Program-made: the position numbers and the translations under genes
NCBI RefSeq assembly: GCF_016458305.1
Contig: NZ_JAEMHL010000002.1
Span: 620,001-684,000, forward strand
From: Geomonas anaerohicana
Lineage (GTDB): Bacteria > Desulfobacterota > Desulfuromonadia > Geobacterales > Geobacteraceae
DNA: 64,000 bases
Direction: 5' to 3'
The notes under the pieces: model-generated
What the model saw: only the letters and a program-made list of their open reading frames with translations
What the model was told of the DNA's origin: nothing
The model's database searches: none
Part shown: piece by piece, positions 61,051 to 64,000 of the stretch
Layout of the letters: every line of letters begins with the position of its first letter
Position numbering within the stretch: the stretch's first letter is position 1

Positions 61051-62204
61051 GACCCTCAGGCATATTGATTTATTATCACTGTAAGTCAAATACGGGCTAC
61101 GCCATAAGCCGACATGAACCGGATTTTTTGACCATGGCGGAGCAGTTGACGGGGGACCTGAGTCGTGTTCATGTCGGGTACACAAGCCTTGATGGCGGGT
61201 TTCCAACATACTTGCCTCACTCATTCGGCAACGTAATAAAGTTTGATCCTAGCGATGTTCGGGATCTAGGTACTATTCACCAGTACATTAAACAAAACAA
61301 CATAGAAATTGCCTTTGGATTTGACCAGCCTGTCGAGTCCATGTCCTATAAAGTTATGAAAAGAGCAGGAGTAAAATTGATAATAGCTTATTGGGGCGCG
61401 CCAATGAGCAGTATCAATCGTGGTGTGAAACTGATGTTGAAGCGCCTTCAGGTCCGTCTTACGCGCTACAAGCCTGACCATTACATCTTCCAGTCGAAAG
61501 CCATGGCTGATTCTGCTGTGTTCGGCAGAGGTATCAGTGCTGAAAACGTGAGTGTTATTCACAACGCGGTCGACACCAACGTTTACAAGCCGGATGTGCA
61601 TCTATGGAATTATGCCTACCATCGCTTCAAGATTCCCACTGATCGCAAAATATTATTTTATTCAGGGCATATGGAGGAACGAAAAGGTGTTCAAGTAATT
61701 ATCAAATGCGCCAAAGAACTGGTTGAAGCGAGAAACAGAAAGGATGTTCATTTTCTCATCCTCGGCAATGTCAGCGGGCAGGAGAAACGGTTTGAATCGC
61801 TGTACCTTGGAACCAAGGCGGAAGGTTTCATAACCTTTGGTGGTTACCGTAACGACGTGAGTCACATCCATTCGTCCTGTTACGCGGGTGTTATAGCATC
61901 GACGGGATGGGATTCCTTCACCATGTCTTCTATGGAAATGGCTTCCTCCGGACTGCCGCTTGTCGTTTCAGATTTGCAGGGTCTGAAGGAAACAGTCGAA
62001 CCTGGAAGCACCGGCTTTCTCGTCACGCCTGGTGATCACATGGCCCTGGCAGATAAGATCGAAGTTTTGCTTGATGACAAGGAATTGCGCGACCGGATGG
62101 GGAGGGCCGCCCGGCAGAGGGTCGTGGAGAGCTTTTCGCTGGAACAGCATATCAGCAAACTGACTGATACGGTGAAGAGGCTGTATGCAGAAGCCATCGT
62201 TTGA
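61047..62204 (+). CDS. Glycosyltransferase family 4
   Basis: The 385-residue protein has a GT-B fold. The C-terminal domain begins KILFYSGHMEERKGVQVIIKC, and the nucleotide-sugar site is SSMEMASSGLPLVVSDLQGL. The N-terminal half starts ILIYYHCKSNTGYAISRHEP. It adds a sugar to the lipid-linked repeat in the cytoplasm. It overlaps the ligase gene as ATGA. Base composition is lower in G+C than the operon core. Confidence 0.86.
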   Translation: MRPSGILIYYHCKSNTGYAISRHEPDFLTMAEQLTGDLSRVHVGYTSLDGGFPTYLPHSFGNVIKFDPSDVRDLGTIHQYIKQNNIEIAFGFDQPVESMSYKVMKRAGVKLIIAYWGAPMSSINRGVKLMLKRLQVRLTRYKPDHYIFQSKAMADSAVFGRGISAENVSVIHNAVDTNVYKPDVHLWNYAYHRFKIPTDRKILFYSGHMEERKGVQVIIKCAKELVEARNRKDVHFLILGNVSGQEKRFESLYLGTKAEGFITFGGYRNDVSHIHSSCYAGVIASTGWDSFTMSSMEMASSGLPLVVSDLQGLKETVEPGSTGFLVTPGDHMALADKIEVLLDDKELRDRMGRAARQRVVESFSLEQHISKLTDTVKRLYAEAIV

Positions 62205-63219
62205 TTCTGTAAAATGCGTGGGCAAGCAGATCGTATCGGATTTTCTTTCGAAGTCGGGCATGCTTTACCTTCTGGAGCGCATGCGCCTTAAGGAAAGCGC
62301 CCTGGTGCTCATGTATCATCGTGTGCTTGATCGTGACACCAACGATGGGGAGGTGCATCCAGGCATGTACGTTAATGTCGGCACCTTTGATATGCATGTC
62401 CGATATCTAAAGAATAACTTTCACGTATTGTTTCTCGATGAGTTGGTTGCCAAACTTCTGAGAAATGAAAGTGTTGCCAACTGCTGTGCGGTCACGTTTG
62501 ATGATGGATGGCTTGACAACTACACACACGCGCTACCTGTGCTAGAGAGACACAGGGCCCCCGCCACGATTTTTCTGGCCACCGGCTTTATCGGTACCTA
62601 TTCGATCTTCTGGCCGGAAGAACTTTGGTACCATCTCAAGCGGTTGTCCGGGAAGAAGGTGAGCCGTGACGAAATGCCGCCCTCACTTGCCGCTTGGTTT
62701 TATGATTTCGGAGCAAGCGGTGCCGCCTTTGACGACAGCTTCTGTGCGGGGTTCATCGAGCATATGAAGCTGGCTCCGGAGCAAATACGAAAGGATACTC
62801 TTGCCGATTTTCGACGGATGCTGGGACCATGTGATGCGGGCAGGTTGATGCTGAATTGGGAAGAGGTCGATGCAATGGGTAAAACTGGACTGGTGAGATT
62901 CGGTGCTCACTCTGTCAACCACCGGATCCTTGACTCAATAGATGCGATTCACGCAGCGGAAGAAATTGCCGGTTCAGGTTCGGCTTTACGCGCCAAGTGC
63001 TGCTGTGTTTCGAACATTTTCGCCTTTCCCAATGGCAACAACAATGTGCGGCTGCAGGATGTTGTTGCCACAAGCGGTTACAGCGCGGCTGTAACTACAA
63101 CAAGGGGCTTTGTGACCTCGGCGACCAACCCGTTTGCCATACCCAGAGTTGCCATACACCAGGATGTCACCAGCACAATTCCCAGGTTTCGGTCGAGATT
63201 GTTATTGGGGAAGTTTTAA
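62185..63219 (+). CDS. Polysaccharide deacetylase family protein
   Basis: The 344-residue protein has the CE4 core: LVLMYHRVLD at the start, AVTFDDGWLDNYTHALPVL with the metal Asp-Asp, RAPATIFLATGFIGT, and FGAHSVNHRILDSI with the His pair. It has no signal peptide, so it acts in the cytoplasm or at the inner membrane. It overlaps the preceding gene by 20 bp. It is the third deacetylase-like gene in the window, after those at 39477 and 51516. Confidence 0.86.
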   Translation: MQKPSFDSVKCVGKQIVSDFLSKSGMLYLLERMRLKESALVLMYHRVLDRDTNDGEVHPGMYVNVGTFDMHVRYLKNNFHVLFLDELVAKLLRNESVANCCAVTFDDGWLDNYTHALPVLERHRAPATIFLATGFIGTYSIFWPEELWYHLKRLSGKKVSRDEMPPSLAAWFYDFGASGAAFDDSFCAGFIEHMKLAPEQIRKDTLADFRRMLGPCDAGRLMLNWEEVDAMGKTGLVRFGAHSVNHRILDSIDAIHAAEEIAGSGSALRAKCCCVSNIFAFPNGNNNVRLQDVVATSGYSAAVTTTRGFVTSATNPFAIPRVAIHQDVTSTIPRFRSRLLLGKF

Positions 63220-64000
63220 ATGAATATATTAGTTACTGATGGGGAAAACAGAGCCGCACTTGCCGTCACGAGATCGCTTGGCAGGCTCGGGCACGCAGTT
63301 TATGTAAGTGGGAAAAGCAACTGCAATCTCTCTGCCGCCTCGAAATTCTGCCACAAGGCACTATGCACTCCAAGCCCCCTTTATGGAATGACCTCCTACA
63401 CTGACGTGATTCTGGAAATAATTAATAACAACAAGATAGCAGTAGTTTTCCCAATAACTGAAGAATCAACATATTGCATCAATAATATAAGAGGTCAAGT
63501 CGGCGGAAATGTCATCATCGCCTCTCCAATGAACAGCCAGATAGAGGCGATAAGAAACAAGTATGAGCTGTACAAGCTTGCGGATCGATTGGGAGTAGAC
63601 ATTCCGCTCACCGTCTACGTCGATGGGGCCGGGCATATAGATGAAGCAGTAGAAAAACTGCCATCTTTTCCGGTCGTGGTAAAACCCGCGTTTTCAAAAA
63701 CTGTGGACGGAGACACAGTCCTTGCCGCAGGCGTGGCATACGCCGACGACAAAGATCAGCTCATGGAGCTTTATTCCACTAACCCCGCGCTTAAATTTCC
63801 GTCAGTGATCCAGGAAAGGATTCAGGGGGAGGGGAGCGGCTTGTTCACCCTGTTTTCCAGGGACCATCATCTCGCCTTGTTTTCCCATCGCAGGCTGCTT
63901 GAGAAGCCCCCATCTGGCGGGGTGAGCGTGCTTTGCGAAAGCATACCCCTGGATGGCGTGATGGTTGACGCAGCAAGCAAGCTGTTAACCTCGGTAGGGT
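63220..64000 (+). CDS. ATP-grasp family protein, truncated by the window end
   Basis: The frame starts with ATG 63220, immediately after the upstream TAA, and runs off the window after 260 codons. The start MNILVTDGENRAALAVTRSL is a pre-ATP-grasp Rossmann fold. FPVVVKPAFSKTVDGDTV and SVIQERIQGEGSGLFTLFS match the ATP-grasp strand and lid of carbamoyl-phosphate-synthase-like ligases. Such enzymes join an amino acid or carboxylate to an amine by acyl phosphate and could add an amino acid to the polymer. Substrates are unknown and the C-terminus is missing. Confidence 0.78.
   Translation, partial: MNILVTDGENRAALAVTRSLGRLGHAVYVSGKSNCNLSAASKFCHKALCTPSPLYGMTSYTDVILEIINNNKIAVVFPITEESTYCINNIRGQVGGNVIIASPMNSQIEAIRNKYELYKLADRLGVDIPLTVYVDGAGHIDEAVEKLPSFPVVVKPAFSKTVDGDTVLAAGVAYADDKDQLMELYSTNPALKFPSVIQERIQGEGSGLFTLFSRDHHLALFSHRRLLEKPPSGGVSVLCESIPLDGVMVDAASKLLTSVG

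Noticed and set aside
1-64000. CRISPR arrays, prophage, IS elements and toxin-antitoxin pairs
   Set aside because: No regularly spaced repeats, no transposase, integrase or phage structural genes and no recognisable toxin-antitoxin pair were seen on either strand.

Overview
The window looks like a chromosome segment of a Geobacter-type bacterium (Desulfuromonadia/Geobacterales, perhaps Geomonas or Citrifermentans). This is inferred from high G+C coding sequence, proteins that read as Geobacter-like, a LexA operator matching the GGTT-N2-C-N4-G-N3-ACC motif reported for Geobacter sulfurreducens, and a complete PEP-CTERM/exosortase locus. No plasmid, phage, IS element or CRISPR array is visible.

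Left part (1-21.7 kb), mostly housekeeping. It opens with the 3' end of a plant-type gapN-like aldehyde dehydrogenase, then a REC-GAF-GGDEF-EAL signalling protein on the minus strand. The phosphate regulon follows in two pieces. pstS is on the plus strand with a Pho box and -10. pstC-pstA-pstB-phoU is on the minus strand with its own Pho box. A methionine-uptake operon (metN-metI-metQ) sits between them. Next come a MarR-FUSC-SDR efflux operon with a palindromic operator, tRNA-Arg(CCG), a DUF1573 protein, a zinc-ribbon/DUF3426 protein with about ten DFGEFSF-like repeats, an AmiC-type amidase and mutS.

Middle part (22-34.4 kb). A three-gene operon encodes a UDP-sugar dehydrogenase, a protein with the two signature motifs of diadenylate cyclases (DGA and RHR), and a glycosyltransferase. 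Then follow a lexA/81-aa ORF/dinB operon behind two overlapping LexA boxes, an outer-membrane barrel candidate, a ChaN-like protein, an M1-like metallopeptidase and a lone flagellin gene with a sigma-28 promoter. Just behind the flagellin gene is a small ORF encoding only a flagellin-like C-terminal tail.

Right part (34.5-64 kb), an extracellular polysaccharide and protein-sorting system. Two PEP-CTERM substrate genes each have a sigma-54 (-24/-12) promoter. They flank a CPBP protease gene and a four-gene acyltransferase/deacetylase block. From 41.8 kb to the window end runs one long plus-strand operon: TPR lipoprotein (PrsT type), initiating sugar-phosphate transferase, export protein, chain-length regulator, tyrosine kinase, secretion ATPase, outer-membrane barrel, deacetylase, FemAB-like protein, DegT aminotransferase, acyltransferase, exosortase (Cys182/Arg227/His248), EpsI, ABC flippase, tyrosine phosphatase, O-antigen-ligase-like protein, glycosyltransferase, deacetylase and an ATP-grasp protein cut by the window end. 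Core genes are G+C rich. Accessory genes (acyltransferase, 5' third of the flippase, ligase, glycosyltransferase) are visibly A+T richer, which suggests exchange of specificity modules.

In the proposed scheme, polymer is started on undecaprenyl phosphate, extended, modified, flipped and exported under kinase/phosphatase control. PEP-CTERM proteins are made from sigma-54 promoters and processed by the exosortase. The most unusual items are the DAC-domain gene inside a sugar operon, the sigma-54 promoters on PEP-CTERM genes, and the flagellin-tail mini-protein.
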